A stretch of DNA of 64,000 bases from Zygaena filipendulae (GCA_907165275.2 OU015669.1:2378501-2442500), one strand, 5' to 3'. Numbered from the stretch's first letter, positions 47,037 to 60,235 are shown. Numbers and translations are program-made. Notes: generated from the sequence alone by a model not told the origin.

Positions 47037-47271
47037 GGGGCCCTTAATCACTATGACCATAACACGCCGCGCTAAGATAAGACGCAGCAAAAACTGTCTT
47101 CCGCTCATAATCAAAGAAGTTTTCCTGAAAAAAAAAATACATTTACAACGTTTCTTATGGCACCGAGAATAATAATTTCTAATATCTTGGCATCTAGAAC
47201 GTTTGGAAATGCGTTTTTAGGGACGCGCGTTATAGGCAAGGAATGTTGTTGGTCATAGTGAATAAGGGTCC
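47037..47271 (-). mobile_element. Inverted-repeat element with GGGCCCTTA ends, copy 3 (uninterrupted)
   Basis: The ends are GGGGCCCTTAATCACTATGACC and AATAAGGGTCCTG. It is the inverse of copy 1 (9407..10081) and lacks the segment of about 440 bp found there, so it represents the pre-insertion form. Confidence 0.75.
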
Positions 47272-47391
47272 TGTTGTTGGAGACAGGTTTACAACATCAA
47301 TAACTGTGCTGTCAATTAAAGAACCGCTGGGTCAGTTTTACTCAAGCAAGCATTAAGAAAGGGTTTTGGAAATTCAATCCCTAAAGAGAGA

Positions 47392-47432
47392 AAACTTCGA
47401 AATTAACGCGGGTGAACCCACAGGGAAGCTAG
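47392..47432 (+). mobile_element. Helitron-like 3' terminus
   Basis: ACTTCGAAATTAACGCGGGT with the end CACAGGGAAGCTAG. Confidence 0.45.
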
Positions 47433-47509
47433 TGAAGTAGGTACCTACTTGTGAAGTAGGTACGCCACAAGCCATGAACTACCATGAAGCGATGACGAAT
47501 AGGTACTGG

Positions 47510-47700
47510 CTATATGGAAGTCCTGAATCGCGCTAACGAAGTTTTCACACTGCGCTGCGTATACAGTTTTACGACCTCCGACGATCTACAGTCGGAGCCA
47601 CGCGGCGGTTCCCCGAGCATACACCTCGCCTGGCAGGAAGCTTCTCCTTTGGTGGCGGTCGAGCCATATTATTATCATCCCTGCTCCCGCTACAATTAGG
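47510..47700. other. GC-rich segment of unknown nature
   Basis: A 61-codon plus-strand frame (TTSDDLQSEPRGGSPS part) sits in GC-rich sequence without recognised domain. It resembles a fragment of a repeat more than an exon, but this is not certain. Confidence 0.25.
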
Positions 47701-47978
47701 ATAAATACTTTATGATGATAGTTAACTTATTGTAGCTATAAACCGTTTATTATCGTACGTCAAAACTTATTCGACCTTCGACCTTACTATCAGATTTTCA
47801 ATGAGTGGTTGTATGTAAGTACCTATGTATTTATAGTTTTATCTATTTACTAACTGACCTGCCGATTGGCCCGCATAAATTTTTTAGATTTCCTCAGGAA
47901 CTCCGGGATGAAAATCCTTTCTTAACTGACATCTACTTCCTTTCCTTCCCTTTCAACCAAATCGTGATTATATTTTTA

Positions 47979-48246
47979 CTAGCTGTTCCCCGCGGTTTCA
48001 CCCGCGTTAGTTTCTGAGTTCCCGCGGGAATCCATAGATAAAAAGTACCTACCCTATGTCCTTTTCCGTAACCCTGACAACGTGTATGCAAAATTTCATG
48101 ATGATCGGTTCAGCCGTTAAGGCGTGAAACCGTAACAGACAGACAGAGTTATTTTTGCATTTATAACGGTCGGTTGAGTATAGCTGTTGAGGTGTGAAAG
48201 CGTAACAAACACACAAACAAACTCACATCCGCATTTTTTGGTAGGA
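47979..48246 (-). mobile_element. Helitron-like element with duplicated 5' part
   Basis: CTAGCTGTTCCCCGCGGTTT at the 3' end. GATCGGTTCAGCCGTTAAGG ... GCATTTATAA is followed by a second GGTCGGTTGAGTATAGCTGT ... GCATTTTTTGGTAGGA, so the 5' part occurs twice. Confidence 0.75.
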
Positions 48247-48550
48247 CTAGCTGTTCCCCGGGCTTTCACCTGCGGTAATTACGGAGTTCTCGCAGGAATT
48301 TCGAAGTGAAAAGTACTCTATGTCCTTTTTTACCCCTGAAAACTGAATTCGGAATTCTAACTACTAAATATTTTTTTCTAAAATAAAAGTTGCCTAAGTT
48401 ACTCCTTAAAACATCAGCTATCTGCCAGCGAAAGTGCCGTCAAAATCGGTCCAGCCATCGGTCGCCAAAACCTCTTCGGTCTGATTGATTTCTCTCCGTG
48501 ATCGGTTGAGTAGGTACCTAGTTAAGGTGAGAAAGCGTAACAAACAAACA
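48247..48550 (-). mobile_element. Helitron-like element abutting the previous copy
   Basis: Its CTAG (48247..48250) directly follows the last base (the TC end in inverse) of the element at 47979. Boxes TAATTACGGAGTTCTCGC, CCTAAGTTACTCCTTAAAAC and GATCGGTTGAGTAGGT are in order; the 5' end is shortened. Confidence 0.65.
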
Positions 48551-49010
48551 CATTCATCGATAGGTATACCTATTGTTAGAAGATTATCATTTTAGTCAAA
48601 AAGTGTGAGCTTTTGTATTCAATAATTATCTATCGGTATCACATAGCTGAAAACCGACAACCGGCACCTTTGACAAACACCAAAAAATACCGACGTTTCA
48701 ATACTAATGGTTACCGATTAATCCTCGGAGGATATCCATGAGAAACTGTTCGGTGTTGGAACTGGATTGGAGCTTTTAAATCCTTGGTTGTTTTTTCCTC
48801 CTTAGTCACTTGTACACGTGTTAAATGAGTTAATGAGGTCCCGCCTCCGAGGGTGGCAAATGTTTGTGAGACAGCTGATGAATTGCTTTCGTCGCTATAT
48901 TTTAAAAAGACTTCTCAAAAGTATTAAGTGAAAATGAACGACATAAATGTGTTCTTTTTTCAAAATTCCTTTCTTGTGATCTTTAGATACATCTATTACT
49001 AGTCTATATC

Positions 49011-49539
49011 TATACTAATATTATAAAGAGGAAAGATTTGATTTTTGGTTTTTTGGTTTGTTTGTTACGATTTAACTCAAAAACTACTGGACCGATTTCA
49101 AAAATTCTTTCACCGTTAGAAAGCTACATTATCCCTGAATAACATGGGCTAATTTGTAATACGGAATTCCTGTGGGAACTCTGAAATTATCGCGGATGAC
49201 ACCCGCGTTAATTTCGGAGTTTCCTCGGGAATTCCGGGATAAAAAGTACCCTATGTGTTAATCTGATATATAAGCTATATTATTGTAAAGTTTCATTTAA
49301 ATCCATTCAGTAGTTTTTGCGTGAAAGAGTAACAAATATCCATCCATCCATTCATCCATCCATACATTCTTACAAACTTTCGCGTTTATAATATTAGTAG
49401 GATGACTTAGTTACTCAGGGATAATGTAGCTTTCTAATGGTGAAAGAATTTTTGAAATCGGTCCAGTAGATTTGAGTTAAATCGTGACAAACAAACAAAC
49501 TAAAAATCAAATCTTTCCTCTTTATAATATTCTAGTATA
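49011..49539. mobile_element. Composite palindrome of three Helitron-like segments
   Basis: 49011..49145 (GAGGAAAGATTTG subfamily, plus) is inverted at 49405..49539. Between them lie a 3' half joined at about 49195 to a minus-oriented copy of the other subfamily (49195..49400), with a (CATC)n run and ATTAGTAGGA end. The arms share TGGACCGATTTCAAAAATTC and its inverse. Confidence 0.75.
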
Positions 49540-49565
49540 GAAAAACTTAACTAAAAAAATATATA

Positions 49566-49758
49566 CCTTAATATTATTAAAATGCGAAAGTGAGTTTGTT
49601 TGTTTCTTTCGCTTTCACGACTTAACGGCTCAACTGATCATCATGAAATTTTGCATGCAGGTTCTCAGAGGTACAGACAAGGACATAGTGTACTTTCATT
49701 CCGGAATTCCCGCGGGAACTCCGAAATTACCGCTGATGAAACCGCAGGGAACAGCTAA
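49566..49758 (+). mobile_element. Helitron-like element ending CTAA
   Basis: AATGCGAAAGTGAGTTTG start region, GGAATTCCCGCGGGAACTCC box and end GGGAACAGCTAA; CTAA also fits the CTRR consensus of Helitron ends. A further decayed 3' piece follows at about 49795..49860. Confidence 0.7.
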
Positions 49759-50384
49759 TACAATAATATACATAGGTAGGCAACGTTACCTAACGGATTT
49801 GACGGAGTTCCCGCGGAATTTCCAAGTTAATCAACTCCGGTGAATCCGCAGGAAACTGCTGGTAATATATAGGTAGTATTGCTGGTTACGGCTTATTGTT
49901 CTCACATATAATTAATTGCAAATTGAGTTATCACTAGTATAACTTTAAACTAACAGCGTGCTGCTGGAGAGTTTGTTGCGCAGCTTCTTCTCTTCAGCCA
50001 TAGCACTAGGAAGCTGTGAAAGGTGGGTCAAAAAGAGCCCCATTATGGGCCAAATTTGAATAAATGATTTAACTCTAACACTATACATAAATAATAATTA
50101 ATTATACATATTTTAACACGATTCTTGTTCATGTAATACGAGACTGCTGATTCTGTGTCGATTCGATTAGCCATAAGATACGTTTGCCGCAACTTTTTCG
50201 ACTGATACTGTCAATTGATTATGTGCGATGGGTGTCACGCTGTCGGTTGACTTGTGGACAGGCCAGACATATCGCTTTTTTATGAGGGTAATAATAATAT
50301 TACACTAAGTACATGATTCTTTCGATAAAAAACAGCCGGTGATAATATATTTGTAATAATCCTAATTTCAATGTTTATCACATC

Positions 50385-50545
50385 ATATACTTCCTGTGCC
50401 CCGCAATTTTACCTGCGTCGATTTTCGGGACTTCGTCGGGAACTCTAAAAAGTATCGTATGTTGTACCTTTCTATCAGTGAAAGAATTAAATCGGTTCAG
50501 TTTTTCCAGAGATTACCTCCTACATTTAAACTTCAAAACTCACAA
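50385..50545 (-). mobile_element. Decayed Helitron-like element
   Basis: CTGTGCCCCGCAATTTTACC and GGGACTTCGTCGGGAACTC with loss of both exact termini. Confidence 0.45.
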
Positions 50546-50555
50546 ATCTGTAGAT

Positions 50556-50753
50556 ACCAATATAATAAAGAGGAACGATTTGTATTTTTGTTTGTTTGTT
50601 ACGATTTAACACAAAAAGTGCAGGACTGATTTCAAAAAAAAATTCACCATTCTGCTACATTATCCCTGAGTAACTTTGGCTACTTATATTATAGCATGGA
50701 ATTCCCGCGGGAATTCCGAAATTACCGCGGGTGAAACCGCGAGGAACAACTAG
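50556..50753 (+). mobile_element. Helitron-like element (GAGGAAAG subfamily), full length
   Basis: AATAAAGAGGAACGATTTGT, TTACGATTTAACACAAAAAG, TGGAATTCCCGCGGGAATTC and the end GAGGAACAACTAG. It pairs in orientation with the reverse element just before it. Confidence 0.75.
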
Positions 50754-52354
50754 TTTACTATAAAATAGCTTCTTTATAATAATAAAGAAGGGTTTATTCC
50801 AACTAGTTAGACTAGTATTTAGATCATCTAACTGTTTGGACATATTATTATAAAGAGCAAAAGTTTGTGAGTTTGTGACGTTGTAGGGGGTAATCTCTGG
50901 ATCTACTGAACCGATTTTGAAAATTCTTTCACTAGTGTAGAAAGAAGAACGCTAATAAATCACAAAGAAAACCTCAAAAAAAAAACGACGAACGTTATAT
51001 TATTCCAATCGTACAATTCGTATATTTCTCAGTTTAAGTAAATGGAAAAATTATACAAATTGCCTGCTATATCTACACAAGATCTGTGCTTTTGTAACTC
51101 TCAGGCCTGCAGGAACTTTGTTTACAACACGATTGAATGTTCTCTGTAGATAACTTCATCTCCGAACCTAACGTACAACTTACAAGAAAATCAGAGTTGC
51201 TGCTCTGTCCACACAAAGGGTTGTCAAATTCCTACCATACCGTTCTTGCTTCCTTAACGAGAACTTTGGGATTTGCCATTCGTCATTTCGTTTGTCAGAA
51301 ATCGGTATAAATAATTCAGATAACGTTGCAGTACAGGCAGCGGTGTGGTAACCTAGAAATGTGTAACGCGTCGCGTACGAATAGATAGATATTACCACAG
51401 AGAAAATAACATGTTAACTAGAAAGGCAATATAGGCGGGGCAGGGGCACGGGGCCACGGTCGAAGCAAACGCTCATACTGTCTCACATCATTCTTTGTTG
51501 GCATCCCAACACGTATATTTCCCACTATAGATGTAGCATTTTCAATGAACTTGTTCAAATGTAAATCAGTGGAATATGTACGTGTAGACTGTGACATCTA
51601 TATAATCTTTTATTTGTGAATCTCCGGTCCTGATTGAAAATCAGCGCTAGGAGTGCAATCGTAAGGACAAACGTAACATTTGAAAACGTTGAATGTTGAT
51701 GTTGTTCTGTACGAATATTTTTGTGTGCGAAAATAAATCGACGACACTGGTTTTTTTTCATACTAAACCGAGTTGATGCCCCTTCTATCTGCTCTGCGGG
51801 TGTGACATTAGCACATATGCATCGAATGATGAATTTCCGTGACTCACAACCGGTAATGTGACTATTGTTGTTAGATCACTTTACGCATAATCTCTACAGT
51901 GTACCTACTACCTACTGGTCCGTTGTGGTTTTTCGTGCTGTGGTCTGATTTCGATTGACAGCAATGATTTAGAGCGATTTGTATTTCGTGCGCGATGCTA
52001 AACATGCGTAGGCATTGACATTGAATCGATTCGAACGTCACAGTTGAGATCATTGGAACCATTAAAATCATTATCATCACCATTGATGTCATCTATCTAC
52101 ATCTAATTGTTTGTACAACTATGCTATTCATTCCATCTTGTCGGTTCCTATTGGCCATCCATCGACTGCTAGTGCTTCTAGGAAAACATCTCTCAAGTCT
52201 CAATTAAAAAAAAAAACTGTATCATATTCAACAGAACAATTGGTTTCGCTCATTTTAAGACTTGTATTTTTTTACTTCTTAAGAGGCTTAAAATAGTTGG
52301 TTCTTAAAAGCCTCATAACTATAAAGTATTCATATTTGGAGTTTTATATTCGGA

Positions 52355-52588
52355 CTAGCTGTCCCCCGCGATTTCATCCGCGGTAATTTCGGAGTTCCCG
52401 CGGAGGTTGCGGGAAAAAAGTACTCTATGTCTTTCAGTTCCCGAGGGAATTCCGGGATAAAAACTATCCTATCTTTTAAGTTGGACCATTTTATGAATGA
52501 TTACAAAATTTTATCAAAATCCGTTCAGTAGTTTCGGAGTCCATCGCAGACAAACAACGTGACACGTGATTTATATATATTAGATATA
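52355..52588 (-). mobile_element. Helitron-like element with repeated 3' box
   Basis: CTAGCTGTCCCCCGCGATTT; the GGAGTTCCCGCGG box recurs as CAGTTCCCGAGGGAATTCC 60 bp later, and the 5' region reads TTTTATCAAAATCCGTTCAG. Confidence 0.65.
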
Positions 52589-53265
52589 ATATGATGAATA
52601 AATCAGCGTATAGTTAAAATTGATAAAATTTCTCGATAGAAAAGAAATCCCAAATTGTTTGTTTTTATAGCAGAATGCTTGTGACATATAAACTGTAATT
52701 CAAAGCGATTGATATTTACAAGGTGCGCACGCGCAAGCAGCCATCACTTTATCTCGCACATAGTCATTCAATACTCTACGACTGTCTTTTCACCATTTGT
52801 TTTGCACACAGCCCCTTGAGTGTTCACATTTTGAACGTGATGTTTAAACATGTTTTTAAATAGGAAAAAATAAATGCGCCAGACCCGGCCGCGCTCTACA
52901 TGGTATTTCGAATTTAACGTTCACACTGTCTATGTAAAGTTGTCCACGAAACAGTTGCTTTTTTCTCTTGTGAGTAACACTATCTTCTCTGTTGCACTTG
53001 ACAGCCTTTGGTGCGTATATTTACACCAGCCTGAATATACTCTTATATAGTTATATTATGTATTCGTGATCCCCGAGAGACAGGTCAAAGAATCTCGTTA
53101 AAGCGAAAATTGCTGGATTTGATTAATTTATTCTAAGTACATTTATTTTCTTTTATAAACATACACATAAGATTCAAATTCAACTGTGAAATTGTGACTG
53201 TTATGTCTCCTTTATTAAGTATTTCAATTTTGTCATTATTGATTATACGTAGTTATTTACTCTGA

Positions 53266-53317
53266 GATTATACCATGGACCAAGTAACAAATCTAGTTTT
53301 ATTGGTCCATGGTTATA
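53266..53317. repeat. Short foldback, ACCATGGACCAA arms
   Basis: TATACCATGGACCAA (53269..53283) and its inverse (53302..53317) pair with one extra base; the loop is about 18 nt. Confidence 0.55.
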
Positions 53318-53333
53318 CTCAATTCATAAACAG

Positions 53334-53471
53334 AATAGAATAGAATACACTTTATTGTACACCAAAATAATGTTACACTGTGTTAACAAAAACTTATAAA
53401 TAAAGGCATACAAAAGGCGGTCTTATCTCTTTACTAGCGATCTCTTCCAGACAACCTTCGCTGAAACAGCT
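53334..53471 (-). mobile_element. Retroposon 3' end with (GAATA)n
   Basis: CAGAATAGAATAGAATACAC, TTTATTGTACACC and AAAAACTTATAAATAAAGG. The minus-strand orientation ends in a TATTC-type run, as at 17290. Confidence 0.55.
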
Positions 53472-53631
53472 GTTAATTCAAATCCGTAGCTGAATCATTT
53501 AGCTTCTATGATGAAGCAGTCCTATCACATTGAATCGGTGACGTCACCTGATTTTAAAACTATATCTACACTATAATTATATATTTTTCAAAAATCTTAG
53601 ATCGAACCTCTTTTGTGAATAAACTTAAAAA

Positions 53632-54000
53632 ATGTTCTCGATGTATCACTTGGAGAAAAAGATAAAAAAAAAAATTAAGAAAGAAACCAAAAACAATATA
53701 ATTCACACAGGTCACGTTTGTAACAGAATACTGTCAATGGATCCTGATAATATCGGACTCACGATTAAGAGTAAATCAGACGCGCTATTCACGGACTATC
53801 CCTGGATTGTCGCATACAACCCCTCAATAAACTGCTCTCGTATTGTCCTTTTACAACCATTAAGTGAAGGGTGTTTTCTTAGAATGGACCACCTACGTTG
53901 CCCATTGCCCATTGATCCAGTTCTGTATTCGGTCAGCGTTATGACAACGAACGCAGAATGTGCGGTAGTTTATGATTGTTTTTATCGTTTGTGTTGTTGA
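53632..54000 (+). CDS. Unrecognised 122-residue open frame, doubtful
   Basis: The frame starts with a lysine-rich stretch (EKKIKKKIKKETKNN) and continues with a non-repetitive, cysteine-containing part (seven Cys after residue 49) to a TGA. No domain, signal peptide or membrane segment is evident and no splice partner is obvious. It lies downstream of a retroposon tail. In 64 kb of AT-rich DNA a frame of this length can occur by chance, so it may not be a gene. Confidence 0.15.
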   Translation: MFSMYHLEKKIKKKIKKETKNNIIHTGHVCNRILSMDPDNIGLTIKSKSDALFTDYPWIVAYNPSINCSRIVLLQPLSEGCFLRMDHLRCPLPIDPVLYSVSVMTTNAECAVVYDCFYRLCC

Positions 54001-54155
54001 AACTCGGCGGGTAATCGAAATGTTTAAATATATAAGCTAACCCCATAATATGAACCTTAAAAATTCGTCAAATTGTGTTTCTCTGAAGTTGTGTTGGTTT
54101 GCTTACTTCTGTCATGACTTGAGAATAGATCCTAAAGTTATATACGTATTTTTGC

Positions 54156-54345
54156 CTATCTGTTCCCCGCGGCTTCACCCGTGTTAATTTCGGAGTTCCC
54201 GCGGGAATTCCGGGATAAAAGTAGTCTTAAGTTACTCCTATTAGCCATCTGCGAGTAAAAAGTCCCGTCAAAATAGGTCCAGCAGTTTCAGAGATTAGCC
54301 GAAACAAATAGACAAAGACCGACAAACAGGTAGAAAAGTTTAAAA
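54156..54345 (-). mobile_element. Helitron-like element
   Basis: CTATCTGTTCCCCGCGGCTT (CTAT in place of CTAG), GGAATTCCGGGATAAAAGTA and AGTCCCGTCAAAATAGGTCC, and a shortened 5' end. Confidence 0.65.
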
Positions 54346-57300
54346 AAAATACCTTACAATTAATTATACTTTCGTACCTAGCATTTACTGAAAAGCTGTT
54401 AATTTGAAATTAAAAACTGGCAAATTTAAGAAGTGAATTCTTGATTTTCTTCTTAATTTTCTATGCGTATTATAGTTTACAAACCAGCCAGCGTTCCATT
54501 CTTTCATTCAACCATCGGAGTAATCAATTTCGCAGCAAATCTCCGAACGCCCCTGACGTATCCCGTGTTCCAGTCAGATAAACGTCAGCCGCAATCACAT
54601 GTATTTCCAACGTTTCGCTAACGATTAGAGGCCGAAACGTTTTGCCGGTAACTAATTACTTGCCTCGACGTCTGCCGTTAAGTGTCCAGCTACCAGTTGT
54701 CCATTTTAGTGTAATACATTAATGCGTCTGGTAACATTTTTTGACACACTACAATCGAGTCGAAAGATTTTTCGTAAAAGCCTTTTAGCACATGTTTTGT
54801 ACAGCTGTTATATTTAAAATACTTTATTGAAACTAAAACCACTTTATATATTAGGTCAATATAAGCCGATACGAATGCATAATTTAGCCATAAATTATGA
54901 ACAGTCATTGTTTGTATTAAATCCGAATAAAAAAGGATTGTCTTTCTTAATGTGACCTTCAAAAACAGACTTGAATATTCCTAATATACCTACCTAGATG
55001 TATTATCGGATCAAGGTTGCATTTTTTTTGTCTCTACACAATAGAGAGCTGATGGAAATTTAATAAGGAGTTTTATTTATTCAAGCTTAAAAGCTGTTCA
55101 ACAATATAAATCACTGGGGTGTCAGAGTCAGCCCCTATTAAGTGACACCACCAAAAATCCTAACCTATACCTATCGATTTGGAGACAAGCCTAAAGTTAC
55201 AATCTGCAAACGTGAAAACCAAACGAATAGCCTCCTTATTGCAAGGTCGCTAGCGCTACATATTTTCCATGGCAAATGAAAATCTATTCGTTGGCTTAGG
55301 CTCCCTTTAATCCTGGTCCTTTTGGAATTTTTCAATCAACTACATACATGCGACTTCATAATTCGTTTCACAGTTGGACCGCATGAGAATGCTGACGATA
55401 ACGATCGTTGTAGAGGAAACTGAACCTTGGGTGCGTTGCGTTTTAATTTTATTTGGCTTGTGCTCGGTGTTATAGGTGGGAAAGGTTAAATGGCGCGTAC
55501 AATAGGTTGTGTCGGTGATTGAAACAAATCTGTTAGGGGCGTTGTTGAGGGTAAACAGTGTCCTTAACAGGCTGTTTGATCTTTTGGTTTAACATTTGAC
55601 TGCTGCGGAAGAAAAACATTCGAGTTACTGATTTATGGATATTTCCTGTAAGTCTTTAGTGAAATATTTATCTGATTGAATAAAATCAAAAACCTTAACT
55701 ATTATCTACCGAATTCAGTATTGATCGCTAATAATAAAAGCCAATTCTGAACTTCATTAAGATTTTGTGAAATGTCATAACATGACGGCATCGTTGATCC
55801 AGTGGCTAGTAAAGTGACATCAGGTTAGATCCACGCATCAGGGAGCAGGTGTGTTGTCAAACATATATTTCTCTTCTTTCTAGATATCATCATATTCCTA
55901 GTTCTGTTTTAACTTTTAAGATGATTCTGTCCTTGAACTAGGTACTAGTTATAAGTGCTCAACGCTGCTCATTTAAATTTTTCTCATGTCACATTGGCTC
56001 CAACATCAATAATACAATTTCAAAAGTCAAACACATAGACCTACGCCGTCGCAACCACACGCATTGTTCGCCGATAATGATCTCTTTGCTCAATCACATC
56101 CACCACTCACCCTTACAAAATTCTAAAAACTGTTCAAATTAGTTGAAATTTTAACACCATTACCATAAGAGTTATATTCGAACCCCTCAAATTGTCTACG
56201 GCTAATAAGGAAAAAATAGAGCGTCGTATTGAGAAGTCTTTAAAAACTTAATTTAACATATCGTTGGTTTAACTAGTGTATAATATTTTTTAATGGAGTA
56301 TAACAATTCCCTTTAAATTATGAATTAAATTTATTTAATGTTAAACTCGTTTAAAATTAAATCTTGTAGTTTATATAAATCACAAGTAATGAAGGCGTAT
56401 CAAAAGCGAATTTGAACTTGTAGAGAGAGAAACAATTTCAATGCCAATCGATTTTGTTTAAAACAAACGCATCACACAAATCATTATATCAAGGACAAGA
56501 AGCGTTAACGAGTGGTCAAAACAAATCATCGGACGTTTCGGTTAATAAACCGGAAAGATCGGCTCTGGAACTCGACGAGCGAAGTCGAATCCGCTAAACT
56601 ACACTATCGATACGGGGTTTTAAATCTTATTCGGTCCTCTCATAGAGAACGATGACGAAAAAAATCCAAATGTGGAGGCGAAAATACAACGTTGTGATGA
56701 AGCAGTAGACTGATTTATATAGAGTGAGCCGCCTCAGCCGATGCGAGTGATAAATCTCAATCAAGATCATCTGATATGATCGGTCGGTCGTGTGTCGGCG
56801 GCGGGCGCCGAGAGATGCCGAAGACGGTCTACTTACATCACTAGATTTGCATCGTAATGATCTGGCGATGCTTTGTTTTGTTAACTTTGAGGTCTTTCTT
56901 CCCTCAATAATTAGCGTTTGGTGGCTCTCACGCGCCAGACGCTAAAATACAAAAGCTGGACGTTTTATTATATGTATTTTATAGGCTGGATATTCATGAC
57001 AACCGGTGCTAGGTCTACACCTAACTAAGAACAATCATTAATCAGCCCTATTTTATCTATTAATGATCTAAAAATGTTTTATACTAACGAAAAGCTTTAC
57101 AAATCCAGACAGTTAGTAAATATTTGCCCGGACACGACCGTAAAAATCCAAACATGAGCAACATACATATAAGTCAGTAGGGACAAGTGCGCAAGACAGT
57201 TTACGCATGATTGACAAACATTGAACTTACAAAATTCTATTAGAGGGATTACTTGACTCCCTCTAGAAACGAAATGGAATGTAAATCTCCGAGAATATTC

Positions 57301-60026
57301 AACTTGACTGGTGTCAACAAGAATTTAAAGAAACAGTGTGAACTGAACAAAACACTATCTCATTCTTGTAGTAGTGGTTTTTTGGAACAATAAAATAAAC
57401 AAAATAAAAAATAAGGTAAACTAATAACGTCGTTTGAGAATAACAACGGCTACATACCAAACAATGATGTATTAGAAGATAGAATCGATCCCTTTAGAAT
57501 AAATCACTTCGAGTACAGCCTGGTAATGTGTTAGTGGACCACTATCAAGTTCAAAAGGCCCTTATCACCATTGCGTATGTGTTGGCTGTTATATAAATTA
57601 TTTATGAGGTCAATCGGACAAAGGGACGAACAAACTTCTGGAGATAAATCAGGTTTCAAAGGCACGCTCTGTTTAAGGAGTTCGTTTTAGTTTAGACGAC
57701 GACGACGATGCATTTGTGAAGTTTTATAGCTTGTTTTTATATTTCTCTGTTTTGTTTTTTTACAGATATTTTAATATTAAGTGTGCGATACCTAATCATG
57801 CACATGTGGCGTCTCGGCTTTAAAAGCACATAGGTATGCAATTCTAAAAAGTTTTGTACGAATATTTTAAAACGGAAAAGTTTTTTGTTTATCTGATAAA
57901 AAATCTATGAAACTATTGAAACCAAAAATTATTTCACTGATATGAAACTAAAGTATCCCTAAATTTACAATAGATAAATAGAATATTGTTTATCCCGTAA
58001 CAACGAATCCCAAAGGAAATACCAAAATTTCAAAGTGTAAAACCGTGGGTAACTATTCAATAAGCGTACCTATGTCTAAGATGAACACACAAGACACTTC
58101 TTATTTCTGTAATACAGATTTCTCGAAATTCTGAAATTCAGATGGCAAATAACAAGCTTTTCATATTCCTAATATGTACGTATATTTATTGTATTAAATT
58201 TTCTTGTTTTAATAAATAAATTCATGCAAGAATGACTGTGCGCGTAACTGCAATATGTGTGGGAGTATGGAGTAACAATTTTATCGGTCATCCATCATAA
58301 TGTTATATTATTATGAACAAACTGGTTGTGTGTCCAACATTCGTGCTTTGAACTTGACCGTTTGAACCACCAAGCTTGACAGTGACCCCGTGTCTTAATA
58401 TAGTATGTTGCAAAATTTTTGCTGCATGCCGCCACTGTAATTCTTGTCCACTGTGATTTAAAACTGAGTTTCCTTTGTTTAAGAATCAAGCGTGAGCCTT
58501 TTACTGCAATTTTTACCATGTCTTTATATTGATTTTTTTCTTCTTTTACTATGGCATCTAATGATAATCATGCTGCCAGTGTGCTAGGTATAATTTTTTT
58601 TTAATATATGCACCAATGAAACAGTAAATCGATAAATGGAAAGCTTTTTATTAGGTCTTGTCTAAATTTAAAGATAAAGGCGCCGATAAAAATCCGTTTA
58701 ATTAATATCAGCATAATATTTCTGTTAAGTTTCCTTTTGATATTTACTTCCAGTCTAAAGCAATTAATGAGAAATAAACAAAATGTGAAACAAAAGAGAA
58801 GCCGCTTTCGCGATACACGATCCTTAACTCGAACCAGCATTACCGAGATCTTGATTGCAACATGAAACCTTAGGATGGTATTTACAATTAATATGAATCA
58901 TATAGCGGTGGTGGACGTGTGCATCTGTAATTTACTACTGAGCGACAACGATTCTTTTTCTTACGTCGTGCCACATCGAAAGTGAAACAATGCACCCGCG
59001 ATATGTTCACTGAAGGGTGCAGTCACGCTGCAATCTATCATTTCGCTTCATTGAAGCCCCCCCAAGTTAAAGGGCATTCAGCTTTTCACGTCTTATTTAA
59101 TTTTGCCTGCTTTTATATTGTCTGATTGCATTCAACACAAGAAGTCCCATCGACATTGCCTAAGTGTTGGGAGTAAAATTTTGCTAAAAACGGAAGTGAC
59201 GCGCGTGAAAATTAACGGAAGTAACGTGAATGACGTGCATGAAATTGGCAAAGAGCGAAACTTTTATTTTGTTACTTCAAGGATGTATAGCATTTTGATA
59301 TCATTGTCTTGTTTTCGATTTGAGTTGTTTTCATCGCAGTTTTTGTTCTATATAGTCTGATGCTATAATACACATATTTTGCGGCTTTTGTCGATTCAAG
59401 CCAGACCTCTCAACTGAGTGGAGCCAATTGAATATCACCAAAATATATTTTAGTGGCAGTACCTACAGTACCTACCGAAACCAAAATTTACTGCGTCCAA
59501 CGAAGCGGTCGTAAAAGGTGTACCTTTTTTTAATAACAACGACCATATTGTTACGAGGGCATGGTCACAAATCATTCCAAAAACGAGATCTCGTCCGATG
59601 TCCGCCGGCCTTTGGATTGTGTGAACTTACACAATTATGAAATTATGATGTTTTATTGTGACGAGAATACCGTTGAAGTGCCTGACTTTGGTGGTGACCA
59701 AAGAATCAATAAATTCACTGCTAGTGCCGTAAATCATGTTAAATTTTAACCTCTAGTCCTTCGTTTACGGTAACTTTACTAGTTAGATATTCCCTCCCAC
59801 TGTTTCATGCTTATTCAACCAATTTCCAAAATCTAAGTCTTAGTTATGTAAAGAAGCGTTAATGAGCTATTTTTTAGTACCTATTTGCTTAACAAATTTT
59901 TATTTTCGCCTAAATTTATTTTTTCTTTTTTATCTCATCAATAAATATGCATAAATAACTTTCAAAATCTATTACACCTACTATGCAAGTAACATGTCAA
60001 CAAACTACATAATATTTATTATAAAA
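54346..60026. other. Long stretch without recognised gene
   Basis: No convincing exon and few repeats. A decayed Helitron-like piece may lie at 57950..58060, and a small perfect stem (TAGAGGGA / TCCCTCTA) at 57241..57265. 56560..56830 is somewhat GC-rich (GGCGGCGGGCGCCGAG near 56796) and could be regulatory. This is the quietest part of the window for transposons and may be intron of the gene starting at 46315 or intergenic DNA. Confidence 0.4.
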
Positions 60027-60235
60027 CTAGCAGTCCCGCGCGGTTTCACTCGCGATGATTTCCCGCGGAATTGTTCCTTACAAACTTGGGCCCCCTTTTA
60101 GAATTTTCAAAAATTCTTTCTTATCGGTCGCCTACGTCATACAAAGAACACACCCTCCAAGTTTCAGGTCTCTACGATCAGCGATTTAGGCTGTGCGTTT
60201 ATCCGTCAGTTAGTCATTCAGGACAAAACATTTTA
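60027..60235 (-). mobile_element. CTAG-ended element, GTCCCGCGCGG subfamily, uninterrupted
   Basis: CTAGCAGTCCCGCGCGGTTT, TTATCGGTCGCCTACGTCAT and CTCTACGATCAGCGATTTAG. It is the intact counterpart of the split copy at 5395..5952. Confidence 0.65.

Noticed and set aside
51555..51761. Minus-strand frame with a hydrophobic stretch
   Set aside because: One hydrophobic segment in AT-rich DNA is common by chance; no start context, splice sites or homology support it.
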